Below, in pieces: positions 22,062 to 34,569 of a DNA stretch of 64,000 nucleotides (position 1 is the stretch's first letter; the number at the start of each line of letters is the position of its first letter). The stretch is from Xenia sp. Carnegie-2017. Taxonomy: Eukaryota > Cnidaria > Anthozoa > Malacalcyonacea > Xeniidae. The translations under genes were made by a program, and so were the position numbers. Location of the stretch: positions 17,079,995 through 17,143,994 of the forward strand of contig NW_025813487.1 in the NCBI RefSeq assembly GCF_021976095.1. The letters are read 5' to 3'. A model generated the notes under the pieces. That model was not told the DNA's origin. It made no database searches and saw only the letters and a list, made by a program, of their open reading frames with translations.

Positions 22062-22527
22062 CAGGGGCGAAATTTAAGGGGTATGGGGAACTAACCCCCA
22101 AAAATGTTTACGTTGTAGGGCAACGATTGAATTTGCAGGGCTAATTACAAAACTAAACACTAGGATACGTGCTAACAGTTATCCACATAATTTGAAAATA
22201 TAGTTCAGTTTTAATTTAAGCTGGATTTGCACTTATAAATTTCCTCTTATTTTGGCGGACATTTTAAAAGCAGATATGCATCACCATCTTAGTGTTCGTA
22301 AGTAAAATTATTGAAGTTTTTATATCTTAAGTGGAAACACCATACTATATTTTTACATCAGTAGACACAAACACTAAGATAAATTTTGTTGATTTAAATT
22401 GATTGAAGCTATTTAGTAACTAGTGTTTGTATAGTTTATTTTACGAACAAAGAAAGTCAAGGATGAATGGTAAGTAATAGCAATTATTTAAACAAAAAAC
22501 CCGAAACCAACAAATGTGTAAATGTGA

Positions 22528-25500
22528 TTGGTATTTATTGTCATTATAACAGAAAATTCCAAAGTTATCAAGAACGAGAGAAAACGGCCGTATCGGCAAA
22601 AAATTAAGTGTTCTGCATGTAATAAAGAAATGTTCAATGATAATTTTTCTAAACATAATAATTCCACTCACAAAGGAAAGGGCAAAATTATCAACATCGT
22701 TGATCCGTAACAAAAAAGACTCTCATTTGCGTCGTGCAATGTAAGTTAAAATTTGTTTCGAAATTCATAAAAGTACAGTAACAAAGGACTTGTTTTATAA
22801 AGTCTGTTTTAAACTAATGTTTAGAAAAGTACGACGTCTTTAGAGTCAAGCAGCACCAGTCTTAACGAGATAAATGAAACAGCTGTCGTTGTGTATGAAG
22901 AAAAAAACAAAGAGGAGTTGGAGTCATGTGCTGTTTCAGAAAATCCGTTTACTATTGAAGACAACACGTCTGGTACACATGAAATAGCAGAATTTGAGGC
23001 AATGCTAGATGATAATATAAACGAAGAAGTGGAACTTTGTGTGGCTATTGAAGAGCCATTTTTTGTTGACGACGACACTTCTGTTAACAGTCACGCAGCG
23101 AGATTTGGAGCAGTAGAAAATAGTTGTTTGCTGAGTGATGATAGTTCAAATGAAGAGGTAGACGTTAAGATTAAATCATGTAATACTTATTTCATTAGTC
23201 TTTTGATTGTTCAGAATAAAAATACGAATCTTTTTTAATACGAATCTTCCAATTGTCATTTATTCATCTGTTAAAAGCAAATTTTTGTATTTAATTTACT
23301 GGATGTGTCTTTTTTACAATATCTTTATACGTTTAGGCTGCACAAAGTGAAAAGTTATCAAACTGTGATTCAGATAACCAAGAAGATATTACATGAATCA
23401 CTTGTGCAGGACAGTTAAGAGTTCTATCACAACTTTTTCATCAGTGTGAGAATAGATTTTTGTATTTAATTTACTGGATGTGTCTTTTTTACAATGTCTT
23501 TATACGTTTAGGCTGCACAAAGTGAAAAGTTATCAAACTGTGATTCAGATAACCAAGAAGATATTACATGGATCACTTGTGCAGGACAGTTAAGAGTTCT
23601 ATCACAACTTTTTCATCAGTGTGAGAAGCGATAATAGATAATGATAGACACGTAAACGCGAAGCGCTTTTCAGAGAAAGTGAAGCACATAGCAAAAAAAA
23701 TACAAGATTTGTCTGTGAAACTGGTAAAAAATTGTTCAATTGTCATCAACAAAGCACAGCGAGATGAAATTGAAATTGGTTGCCCAGTTTTAGAGGAAAG
23801 CTCTAAAATTACTTCTCGTGATCCAAGCTTAAGGCCACGAGATATGAATGACGATCAAAGAAAGTTTCTCATGCAACAAAGACCCTGTCAACCTAGATTG
23901 AAGTCTTTTCCTGTAAATGAAACAAAAGCCAAAAATAAACCTAACAAATTTAATGCATCCTGGTACGACTCTTTCCCTCATCTTGAGTACAGTCAGAAGG
24001 AAAATAAAGCATATTGCTTTGTATGCCCATTATTTCCTAGTGGGCCAGAACGAGAAAAAAGTGATCCAGCATGGATAAATGGTGTACGATCATGGAAGAA
24101 AATGAGGAGCGTTGGTGCAAACAAGAAAGGAAAATTTCATAAACACTTCAGTAGCAAGTCCCATCAAGCTGCTCTGGCTGATTTTGCTCGTTTCTCAATA
24201 ACATCTGGCCATATTGATGTGATGATGAATGCGAAAATGAAGGAAGTATTGATCCAAGAGAAAGCAGATGGAGAAAAGAACAAGGAAATTATGTTGATTC
24301 TACTTGATGTGGTTCGCACTCTGGCAAGGCAGTCATTGGCATTCAGAGGAGGAGGCGATGACAAGGACGGAAATTTTCATTCAGATTGTAAATCTTCTCT
24401 CAAGACATTGCCCTGTTCTTAAGCTGTGGCTGGACGATCAGCGCCTCAGGCCATACAGTACAACATATACAAGCTCAGAGGCAAAAAATGAGATGCTTCA
24501 TTTGCTGGCTCAATCTGTGAGGGATGAAATTCGGGCTGAAATTAAGTCAGCCGGTGTATTTTCTGTGTCTGCAGACACTACACCTGATACATCGAATCAA
24601 GACAAGCTTATCGTTGCTGTAAGATATGTCAACCAGATGGGCATCCCATGCGAGAGACTGGTTGAAATGAAAGAGACCCTTGATAAAACTGGTTCTGGAA
24701 CGGCTAAAGATGTCATAAAATCTTTAATGGAAAAGAAATCGATATAGATATGCTTGCATTTCAAACATACGATTTCACAACATCAATGTCTGGACGACTA
24801 AATGGTGCTCAAAAAGTGTTGCAAGAAATTTTAAAACGACAAGTGCCTTACATCCCTTGCCAGGGACATCGGTCTAATACATTCAACGAGCATTGTTGCA
24901 AACATAGCTCAATAACTACATCAATGTACGACGCTCTAGGCGTATATGTGTTTTTTAGTAAAAGCACAAAATAAAATAAAATTATAGAAAAAAGTTGCAA
25001 AGATGTTGAAAACAATTTAAAGTTTCGAAACTTGTCAAAGACGAGATGGGTTTACAATTCTGAATCCATTGATGCTGTCTGGAGAAGTTATGAGGCAATA
25101 CCAAATGCTATTGTGAAAGTTATTAATGCTCAAGATGTAGAATCAAAAGTAAAAGCTAAACGCGATGGAATAAAAAAGAAATTTTTTAGTTTCGACTTTC
25201 TTTTGCTCTTATGTTCATGCGAATCATAATGGCAAAAACCAAAATCCTAACCAAACAACTGCATGAGGAGGAGCTAAATATAGTAGATGCACTTAACCTG
25301 ATTGATGCTACAGTAAAAAACTTTAGACAAATTCGAAGTGACGAGAACGGATTAGACTCGGAGATAGAGGCAATGGTTGCATTTGGAACCAAAGTAGGAA
25401 TAGACGTAATGGCAAAATACACTCGTCATCATCGATCAAGAAAGCCACCCAAACGAATTGGCGAGCATTCCGAAATAACAACAGAAATATCATTTAAAGA

Positions 25501-26003
25501 TTTCTACCGAAAGGAAATGTACTTGGTTCTAGACTCACTTATTACCGAGTATACCGATAACATTAAAGATTGCATCGACAAAATAAAACCTTTTGGAGAG
25601 AGCTTACAGCTGCCGCTAGAAAGACCGATGGCTGAAATAGTTAATGAAATGTGTAGTCTTTCCACCGGCGGTAAAAGATGTTGATGCAGAAATACTGCTG
25701 TCGGAGTCGGAAATTTTCAATAATATTGTGTCATCACAACTTAAATCAGAATCTAAATCCCTTCAAGACGTTTCGTTATTTGCTTTCAAGCACAAAAACG
25801 TCTTTCCAACGATGTGCAAGGCGTATCAACTATTGCTGACCGCTCCAGTGTCCGTGGCAAAAGATGAAAGGTGTTTCAGCAAGCTTAAGATTGTCAAAAA
25901 CTGCCTGAGATCCACAATGAAATTTACGACTTACAAATCAAGATTCTCAAAAATAGTATTTTGTGCAAAGAAACTAAACATAATTGGAAAGGTCACATGT
26001 TGA
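22528..26003 (+). pseudogene. hAT transposase with TTF-type zinc finger (ZMYM1/DUF4371-like)
   Basis: In order: a C2H2-like finger (IKCSACNKEMFNDNFSKHNNSTH, 22600-22670); an acidic stretch (22891-23200); and a TTF-type finger (FNASWYDSFPHLEYSQKENKAYCFVCPLF, about 23950-24040). Next come the DUF4371 core (FSVSADTTPDTSNQDKLIVAVRYV, about 24555-24630), IPCQGHRSNTFNEHC (about 24850) and the hATC dimerisation region (APVSVAKDERCFSKLKIVKNCLRSTM, about 25840-25920). Frameshifts lie near 24370, 24745, 25190 and 25670; some gaps could be introns. Inactive. Confidence 0.8.
23281..23630. repeat. 176-bp tandem duplication inside the hAT
   Basis: The block starting TTTGTATTTAATTTACTGG at 23285 recurs at 23460 with almost no change and ends CATCAGTGTGAGAA in both units. 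Confidence 0.9.
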
Positions 26004-26650
26004 AGACAGACTTTGCTTCTTTGACTAGGTTCCTTGACCATGAGCAAATTTAAATTTGTTTACAATTTGTTTAAAGAATTCTTTTTATTGATTTGTACTA
26101 ATTCTTCATAAGACACAAAGAATTTCTTTGCCATCTATTTTTGCTTCCTCCACATTCAACTTCATTGTAACTAATGCGTCCGATGTGAATTTGTGGATCA
26201 CCTGGAATCATACCAAGTATGGATTTGATGAGATGAGACAATAATATGTTTAATTTTTCATGCATATTAATGATATAATCATAACATGCAACAAATCTTA
26301 GCACATTGCTCAACACACCACTTTTATCTTGGTTTTGAAGTAGTAACCTGTTTACTATAACAATAAATACTTCATTTACAGAAACGCTAAGTAGTACTTT
26401 AAAACTGTTTGCATAAATCCAACTTTCCAATCCCATTGTAATTGTCTACACTATACAGCCAGTCAAATTGAGCAGGCAAACAGTTTAATAGTTATTTTTA
26501 TTATACAACATATACCATAGTTCTCATTAATTTTGCATGGCACTGCATTCAATTTCAACACAACTCTGTTGTAAACTTTCCCTTCATCTTTTCAAAAAAA
26601 ATATGAACAAATTATGCCCCATTTTTGGGAGGTAAACTCAATTCAAATCA

Positions 26651-27077
26651 GGAGAGTTTAGCTTGATGCCTTGATCATGATACAAGATGGATGCAAAACT
26701 CGATAAAAATTGACAGCTTCGACACTTCTAGCGAGCGATTAAGTGAAGAACAAACAAGACTGGACCAAAATAACTTTAAATTAAAACTTAGTAGTAGAAA
26801 CACTCTCAAGTATCGTGTTAAAAACAAAATAGTAAAACTAATACTGTGCTACTTACCGGAGTCAAGAAATGTTCCCTTTTCTGTCGCTATTTCAGCATCC
26901 GCAAACCACAGAAGTTGGCAGTTTAATAAATAAAATTTAAAAAAAGTGTTTATGTTAGGAAAATAAATAGTTTTGATATTTTCTATACTCGCAATCGTGG
27001 TGGTCAAATCAGGGTGGGCGACAAAAATTTATTTCATGAGCCCGCGTGTCTCCGCTGACTTTGACCACCAAAACCGC
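26651..27077. other. Uncharacterised DNA between hAT and Ginger
   Basis: A small open frame (26691-26933) shows no recognised family. No other feature was seen. Confidence 0.4.
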
Positions 27078-27150
27078 TGTCACAGTGATATGGGTATCCC
27101 CGTGTTTTGGGTATCCCCGTACTTAAATCACTAGTGTTTTGGGCATCCCC
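27078..27150 (+). repeat. Ginger left TIR
   Basis: Contains the internal direct repeat TTGGGTATCCCCGT (twice) and a third variant TTTGGGCATCCCC, possibly transposase-binding sites. Confidence 0.93.
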
Positions 27151-27720
27151 CGTGAGGATACCCCAAACACTAAGACCATGGCATATGGCCGAAATAAATT
27201 AAGACCATGTAGCTTGAAACGAAAATTGGTATTTCTAAAAAGGACATGTATGGAAGTAATGACCAGACATTATAAAGGTGAGATGAGCAGCTATTTCTAG
27301 CTAAAATATTATGTCTTTATTGGTATTTCATGGCATCTTGTTTGAATTACGTATGAAATGCTTCATAGATACCGTTGACATATAAATTTGTTGTTGTGAT
27401 TTCCATTTTTTTTCATTCTGTATTGCGAAGTACATTGAACGTATACTTTTGAATAGACTTGTAATTTAACAGTTTTAGATTGTCTTCAGTTCATTCAAAC
27501 ATAAAATGATTTATTAAAAACTGGGTAGTGTCAAAAACTGTCAACAATTACGCACATTTGTAACAATATCTTTTCTTGTGATATAATCAGACTTTTTTAC
27601 CCCTCGAAGAATACAACATAACAAATGTTAAAACAAATTGCAGTATAGTTAAAAGTACTAATAATTCAGAAGAAGAATCGACTTTCATTATCAGTCACAT
27701 AACACACACTTAACCTGTTT

Positions 27721-27984
27721 TTACTTCTTTTGACCACAATGTGGATTACATTTCCATTTTATTTCTGCTTTTTTAAAAAATAGTTCTGGGACATCAAGGC
27801 AGTGTTTATGAAACCAGCTCTGACAACTGACAGATTCAACCATGTCATCTTCCTCCCTGACATATGGAAGGCGACATCTACAGTAAATTGGTATAAGAAC
27901 CTTGTGTGATGTTTGTTCAGGGCTTGACATTCTTGGTACAGATGGAAACATATGCATTTTGCCATTAGTAAAACAATTCCACAA
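27721..27984 (-). pseudogene. PHD finger of the Ginger element
   Basis: IYCRCRLPYVREEDDMVESVSC, then QSWFHKHC, DVPELFF and IKWKCNPHCG: the order of a PHD zinc finger (CxC ... C..WFHxxC ... WxCxxHC). One zinc ligand of the middle CxxC appears to be lost. It lies at the 3' end of the element's coding region. Confidence 0.75.
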
Positions 27985-28039
27985 GTGACTTCAGATATTC
28001 CTCCTTTTGAAAGTTATCTTGCTGGGATCCTGTCATAAC

Positions 28040-28503
28040 AAAACACTTGAGAAAACGATTTTTGAGAGCAAACATGTTTCGACATTATCAGAATGCCATC
28101 TTCAGTGCAGAATGTTTAGTGTTAAGTAATATGATACGTAATATGATATGAATATGAATAAATTAATTACAAGTAGTTTAGTGTTAAGTAATATGATACG
28201 TAATATGATATGATATGAATAAATTAATTACAATGAATAGGATTATGATTTAGTGACAAACTTAACACTAAACTAAATCATAATCCTATTCATTGTAATT
28301 AATTTATTCATATCATATCATATTACGTATCATATTACTTAACACTAAACTTAATTCTATTCATTGTAATTGATTTATTCATATTCATATCATATTACGT
28401 ATCATATTACTTAACACTAAACATTCTGCACTGAAGATGGCATTCTGATAATGTCGAAACATGTTTGCTCTCAAAAAAATCGTCGTTTTTCTCAAGTGTT
28501 TTT
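28040..28503. repeat. Long palindromic foldback (MITE-like) inside Ginger
   Basis: AAAACACTTGAG at 28040 and its complement near 28503 bound a nearly symmetrical 464-bp palindrome. Each arm holds TTCAGTGCAGAATG and copies of TAATATGATACGTAATATG, repeated with 6-bp ATATGA slippage. It splits the 3' coding part of the Ginger element. Confidence 0.9.
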
Positions 28504-28525
28504 TAAAATTGCTGCTAATTAGAAA

Positions 28526-28995
28526 TTATGATGTAGCAAAAGCAATAGCAAATATACCACAGTCATATCCATTTGTCTGTTGGGTGACTGGCTCAATTGA
28601 GATTTCGATTACATTTTCTGGCTGAAGGTATAGCAGACTAGCAATTTGCTTTTTAACTGTGTTACTAATTCCTGAGTACATACTGTCATAGAGTTTAACA
28701 GCATTATTTTGGTTACAATGAATGTTACCATGCATATCCAGTGATTTGCACCAGTGTAAAGAACTTGAATGAATTTACCTTTCATGACATCAAACTGTTG
28801 CACCATACCTAATGTTGTTGCTTGGAGGCCTTCCATGCTTGGGAATTGTTGCTTCAACAAATTTTGGGCCTTGCCAATGTGAATGTCTGTAAGCAGACCA
28901 TTTTTGATAATGACGTCTTCATCATTTTCATTTAATTGATAATTTGGTGTCTTCATCTTGCTTAGTAAACTCACATCCGACTTCCTTTCCTTCAC
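28526..28995 (-). pseudogene. C48 (Ulp1/SENP-like) cysteine protease of the Ginger element
   Basis: The catalytic triad is visible: His in GANHWICM (about 28755), Asp in VKLYDSM (about 28690) and Cys in NGYDCGIFAIAFA (about 28555). A frameshift near 28735 separates the His part from the Asp/Cys part. No function is expected in this copy. Confidence 0.8.
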
Positions 28996-29223
28996 AATCT
29001 TGCACTCATCTTCTTCACATGGCTGCTTCCTTGTATGATCATGCTTGAATTTCTTTGATGGTATGCTTGTTTTTGTTGGTTTGCATCTCTTGTTTTGTTG
29101 CTTTTCCCAGTTCTTTTGAAGTTCCCAGTTCTAGGTAGCTTTCAGCTTCACAATACGACAATTTTAAAATGGCCTGACTGAGAAGTGTAAGAGCTTCAGG
29201 GAAGATAACTTTGCTAATGAAGT

Positions 29224-29460
29224 CTATTCCAGTAGATGGAAACCATCCAAAAGTTTCCTTACAATAAGGTCAGATTGCTTCTCAGTAAATCCTCCAAAAA
29301 AGACATTTACTGATAGGTCTCTCTTTTTTAGGTTTGGAGCACTCTTGCTGAAACCTGATTTGAAAACTTCACAACGCCAGCATTTTTCTTTGCGTTCTAA
29401 TTTGCTTATTAAATCATTCTTAATGCATGAAAGGTGTAATAGAAGGGCACTTTTTTCCAT
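29224..29460 (-). pseudogene. Ginger coding stretch, Cys-containing, family not recognised
   Basis: 78 codons: LLLHLSCIKNDLISKLERKEKCWRC... and FFGGFTEKQSDLIVRKLLDGFHLLE. It lies between the acidic repeat and the protease in the same orientation, so it is likely part of the same polyprotein. Confidence 0.45.
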
Positions 29461-29476
29461 ACTTTTTATTTTTTCA

Positions 29477-30150
29477 TCAAATTTTTTTGTAGGCCTGTTT
29501 GCTCAAAGACATTGATTCTTGGTTGTTTGCGTCTGCTGTTTTTTCTTTTGTGCTTTTTTCTTTCATCTTTTCTTCCATCATTCCTTCTTCTATCATCTTT
29601 TCTTCTATTATCTCTTCTTCTATCATCTCTTCCTCTATCATCTTTTTTTCTTTCTTGTTTTCTTCTGTGCTTGCTTCTTTCTTTTTCTCCTCTATTACAT
29701 TTTCTTCTTTCTTGTCTTCCATCATCTTTTCTTCCTTCTTCTTTTCTTCTGTTATTTTTTCTTCTATTTTCTTTTCTTCAATTAAATTTTCTTTCACCGT
29801 TTCTTCTTTTTTCTTTTCTTCTTTCTTCCCTTCGTCAATCATTTTTCCTGCTATCTTCTCTTCTTCTGTGCTCTTGTCTTCTTTCTTCTTTCTTTAATTA
29901 CATTTTGTTCTTTCTTCACCTCTTCTGTGCTTTTTTCTTCATCCTTTATTTCTTCAACTACATCCAGTTTTTCTTCATCAAACTCTTCCAGTTTCTTTTC
30001 CCATTCTCTTCCCTTTTTTGTCAGTTTTGCTTCTGTTTTTTCAACCTTTGTGTAATTTTCTTCTACCTGTGCACAAACAGCAGAAGTTGTTTGGTTTGTG
30101 AGCTTTTTATTGTTCTTCTGTTTGTAGAGCTAGTCTGTTTGTGTCAATAG
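29477..30150 (-). repeat. Glu/Lys-rich low-complexity coding repeat in Ginger
   Basis: Imperfect iterations of EEKxxEEKMIEE-type heptads over about 220 codons on the minus strand, produced by a TTCTTC/TTTTCT tract. A charged single-helix or coiled-coil linker is likely. The reading frame holds for 121 codons (29842-29477). Confidence 0.75.
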
Positions 30151-30203
30151 GAATTTGTTTCCCTTTTTTGATTTTGTATGTGCATCAATGAGATCAATAC
30201 CAA

Positions 30204-30587
30204 TCAGGTACCATACTCGAGGAACCACTTTGACTGAGTGAAGAACGTCACACGTACTACCATTTCAACTGTGTCTTTGTAACAATCTGGCCAATAATAT
30301 CTATCTCGTATCTTCTTGAAGGTATTGTCTCTTTCACTGTGGCCTGCGTAAGTTGCCGAATGGCATTCTTCGAAAACCCTTGACTTTTGATCTTCACATA
30401 TAACTAAGCGTTTAACTGTGCCTTCTTTTGTCTTCTCCAAGTACAACAACGAGTCTAATTTTTTATCGTATTCCAATTTTTTTGAAAATTTGCGCAAAAC
30501 AAGTTTGTCTTGCTTGGTAAAACACTCGGGATACACGGAATGTTTAACATACTGAAGTAGATTTTTATATTTTGTTGGATCCATCAC
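30204..30587 (-). pseudogene. Integrase N-terminus with H2C2 zinc-binding region, core deleted
   Basis: Starts MMDPTKYKNLLQYVKHSVYP. The H2C2 region is ECHSATYAGHSERDNTFKKIRDRYYWPD, typical of Ginger and KRBA2-like integrases. The expected CxxC follows poorly (VRVTFFTQSKWF), after which the catalytic DDE domain is absent; a trace LIGIDLI occurs just downstream. This deletion would abolish transposition unless supplied in trans. Confidence 0.8.
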
Positions 30588-30599
30588 GAATTTTTGAAA

Positions 30600-33500
30600 T
30601 ACTGAAATTTGGTTTTGTTTCGCGCAAAATTGTGTTGTTCACGCTAAGTCAGGGGAAATCCTTTAATCCACAGTAGGGAAACCCCTGAAACAAGCGTAGG
30701 AATGGGAACAAGTATAGGGAAACCCATATCACTAGTGATTTGTGAACCCTGAGTGGTCGGATGGGGATCATTGAGTTCTATAATAACTGGAGCGGCTATC
30801 TCAAGCGCGGCCTTAGATATCTGATGATGCCAAAAAAATGGCGGATTTCGTCCGTTGCCGCTGAGATTTACCGAAATTGACCGCTTTTCCGGAAATTTCA
30901 CAATTTCTCATTCCCTCCTGAGGAAAGAGTGAGGAAAATGTATATGTGTATTTGGGATTCGGCAAGCAATTTTTTGATGAAAATCAAGGTAAAAACCTTA
31001 AATTCATAACAGCGAGTCAACTGTGGTTGTCAGTTATCTGCTCCTACGAGGATGCATTTATAACTATCGACGAAAGACCTATATGTCGGCTACACATGTA
31101 TGAATGCAGATGTGCGTCGTTTTCTTACCAGCGTCAAATTTGTTTGATCGATTAAACTCTTTAGTCTATACAAAAGTATATCATAGTTCATCTCCACGGT
31201 TCACGAGAGAGTCAGCTTATTTGTTATCATTGCTATTTTGCTTCTTTTCATGCAATGGGCAATGGCTTTTTCGCCACAATTGTAGGATTTTTACTTGTTT
31301 CTTTAAAAGTACATATTAAATCTCTGGATATTTACGGATTTTCTGTAATTGAGTTTCATATGAAATTTCAAAGACTCAAGTCTGCATAGGTTTGGTAAAT
31401 AAAAACAAACAATATTGTGTAGAAATTACTTTAAGTAACCTTTTTGTGATGTTCTGAAGTGCAACTGCATCAAATACTTGTGAAGTTGTAGCACATTTTG
31501 ATTTTGTTGTATTGATATATGAATTGGGCAAAATGCAAATAATCATCAAAACACTTATGCTTCCAATAGTGTTTATAATTCATTTGTAGTTTTAATACTT
31601 CTACCTTTCTTTTTCACTTTGTTTTGTTTTTCCTATATTTGCAATATAAGTGCACTATAATTTGAATGATTAACACAGTCTTCACCTCAATAATAAATTT
31701 CATAAGCAGTTGGTAGTGCATTTTGTTCTCTGAGTATCCACATCTGGTGTTTTGTTCATACAAGAATGATGAAGTGCAAGTAGATATGTCATAGCAAGGC
31801 AATAAAACCAAATGAATTACATTCCTATAGTGTACTTTTATGCTAGAAGCTTAAAAGCTTTTTAGAAATTAGAAAGTTATTGGATTATATTACCTCTATA
31901 TCATCAATCTCATGATAAGAAATAAGAAGCAAAAAATTTGTAGAAAAGCTTTGAAAAGTGAAAAACTTTTCTTTAAAAAAGCAGCAATAGTGCATATGAT
32001 AAATCTCCATTCTGTACTCTAATAGGTAAATAAGCTCAAATTTTTCTTGAAGAAATATAAGAAATATATAAGAAATATACAGTACAATAACTTTAAAGGT
32101 TTCATCACCGAATCTTTAATGCTTCAGTATAGTGCATTAGATATTAGTAACATTCAAACAACACTCAACTAAAATATTTTGATAAAGATATGATATGATT
32201 TAAACATTAAATTACATAAAACCCAATGGCTTATACAGTTTGAAGCTTCACATCTGCATCGAGTCATCATCAATCTCAGTACAAATGTTTACATAGACAC
32301 AAACTTTATTGCTTTCCATTTTACATGTTTGTGAATTGACATTTCATTAAGCATCAAAACACACACAACCTTCTTGCCATCTTTCTTTGGATCATGAACT
32401 TTAACTTCAAAGCATTCAAGGCATCCTTAGTGAATCCATTGTCTCCATCCATAGAATTTGACCACAATCAAATTAAATAACTCTGGATAGGGCAGACAAT
32501 AAATCAATTATCTTTACAGCATTATCATTTTTTAAGACTCTGCCTGGTCAATAACATCTTCCAGTCATCTTTACTCCTTGATCTTCCCTGCATGTTGTCA
32601 GCAAATACAACATAACAAGCTCTGCTCCAAATCATGGGTACCGTTGGGGCTGATCATTTCTTTTTGATACCAGATCACATTTTTGATACAGAGCAAAATG
32701 TGTGCAGTGTCTTTTTTGCTTTAGGGAAACTATTTTGCAAATAGATGGGTAAATTTACGATTTCATGCATTAACAAATGACAGAAAAGTATACAGAATTT
32801 TATAAGAATTTTACAAGTATACAGAGTTTTATAAACAGGAAAACATCAGTATATTTGGCGTTCAAGTCAGTCTTAAAAAAATACGATCTTTAATATGTAT
32901 TTTATGGCTTTTCAAGTGCATGTATAATTGCTTTTCAATCGTTGACGGACTAACAAAACAAACAACTACCTCACCTGTGAGAAGCGATATGTTCCTTTTT
33001 GTGGAAACTACGACATCCAACAATTGAACGATTGAAGTGTTGGCATTATAAAAGAAATGCCAAAAAAGAATCGTCACAGATTATGGAACTAACGATATCC
33101 ATATTCTGTGATATCGTGTTTGTTTTTGAAAAATTCTTTATAATTTACTATAGACACCAGGGGGAGGTCGAGAATATTACTTTTCTGCAAAGCGATCATT
33201 TCAGCGGAAATACGTCCGTTGGCCGCCATTTTTTTTGGCATCCTCGCCCCAGTGAACTCGACATTTGAATAACTGGAATGATAACCGAAGCCAAAAATTG
33301 AAGCCAAAAAAATATTTGTCGTCATCATTCGTCATTACACTTCAGGCTCTAGTCTCTCGCGTGTTCATTTTAGTTTTTTTTAATCATTTGTCCCTTGGTA
33401 ATGGTAGAGTTCAGATCTTGATCAGATCGTAAAAATAATGAAATTTTTGGAATGAAAGGTTCACGGAAAGTGAATCAAAGAGATAAATCGAGAAGCAAGG

Positions 33501-34344
33501 TGAGGTGAACTTGGTCGATCTTGTCGAAACGTCAGTCAACAACAACAAAAACAGTCCTTCTCAGGACTATACCAACCTGGACGATCTACATTTACAAACA
33601 TGCAAAGGATATTCAATTATTGATATCGAGATGACAACCATTTAGTATTTCAAGCACTATCAAAATCGATGAAAAATACAATCGCTCTGTAAAAAGTAAA
33701 AATGCGAGTTATAGACTCAATATTTTTTATGAAACTGGATATTCAAGTTTCTTTTTTCTTCGGAAAAACAGATCTTTAAATCCACTGAAATGACAAAAAA
33801 AAATACTGTCTGACACCGTTTGAAAATTTACCTTCCGACGAAAGAAAAATTTATGCTTGAATATTTTCTCGTCATATTTTCTATTGTATTGTCTTTTTAG
33901 CAAACAGTGTAATTTTCAGTTGGCTTTTCCTCGTTACAAGTTGTAAGTTACAACGAACTCACTGTAGTAAAGTTTTAGCTGTAAAAAATAACCTTTTGCG
34001 AAGAGTTGGCCTCGTGTGTTGTTTGTCGTGATGTTGTTTATATGTTTATACTTTTGCAGTTTGTATTCAAATTTATATTGGCCGTGTATGTTTGGCACTC
34101 AGGGGAATGATACTGACGTACAAACCGCGTGAATATTCGACTTTGAAGGACTGGAACTGACGTACAAACCGCGCAAGAGACTAGGACTTTGGCTTCAATT
34201 TTATATCTATAAAATGTCTTGTTATCATTCCAGATATATATATATATATATGGAGTTCACTGCCTCGCCCCAGTAAAGTTAGCCCCTCCAGTTATTATAG
34301 AACTCAATGATGGGGATACCTAAAATACGGCAGCCATTTTTCCC
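30600..34344. other. Ginger 5' non-coding region with internal inverted repeats
   Basis: No protein family recognised. A segment around GATGCCAAAAAAATGGCGG (30826-30845) recurs inverted at 33222-33243, and GAGTTCTATAATAACTGGAG (30773-30792) recurs inverted at 34289-34308. Together these suggest a duplicated promoter region or a nested element. A short AT dinucleotide repeat lies at about 34230. Confidence 0.6.
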
Positions 34345-34417
34345 GGGGATGCCCAAAACACTAGTGATTTAAGTACGGGGATACCCAAAACACGGGGATA
34401 CCCATATCACTGTGACA
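34345..34417 (-). repeat. Ginger right TIR
   Basis: Exact reverse complement of 27078-27150 by manual comparison. Confidence 0.93.
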
Positions 34418-34569
34418 CCGCCATGTTTTTGACCACGCGGCCGCGCGCTGATAATTCATACTAATTTTGTTGACGTTTCCCCTCCAGGTCTATAGAACTC
34501 AATGGTCCAGGCCCCTTTTCCCCTCCAGGTCTTATAGAACTCAATGGTCTGGTCCCGTTGAACCAACTT

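Larger units (their letters stand above)
22062..26650 (+). mobile_element. ZMYM1-like hAT transposon, decayed (right end uncertain)
   Basis: The left end CAGGGGCGAAATTTAAGGGG at 22062 is a typical hAT terminus, inserted into an Ig-cassette intron. The right TIR was not found. A subterminal word ACCCCCAAAAATG (about 22103) has an inverted likeness at about 26615-26635, so the end is probably near there. The transposase remnant lies at 22528-26003. Confidence 0.65.
27078..34417 (-). mobile_element. Ginger-type DNA transposon, 73-bp perfect TIRs, CCGC target duplication
   Basis: A 73-bp inverted repeat (27078-27150 and 34345-34417) reads identically at both ends. It starts TGTCA, matching the TGTNR ends of Ginger elements, and is flanked by the 4-bp duplication CCGC (27074-27077, 34418-34421). 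Minus-strand genes: an H2C2 integrase N-terminus, a Glu/Lys-rich stretch, a C48 (Ulp1) protease and a PHD finger, a combination reported for Ginger elements. The integrase DDE core is missing, so this copy is probably non-autonomous. Size is 7.3 kb. The long AT-rich 30.9-34.3 kb section contains inverted repeats but no clear gene. Confidence 0.9.

Noticed and set aside
26098-26436. Minus-strand 112-codon open frame after the hAT transposase
   Set aside because: No recognised motif, AT-rich composition and location within a decayed transposon; not called as a gene.
29499-30150. Plus-strand Phe/Ser/Leu-rich frames resembling membrane proteins
   Set aside because: Complement of the Glu/Lys-rich Ginger repeat; pure low complexity.
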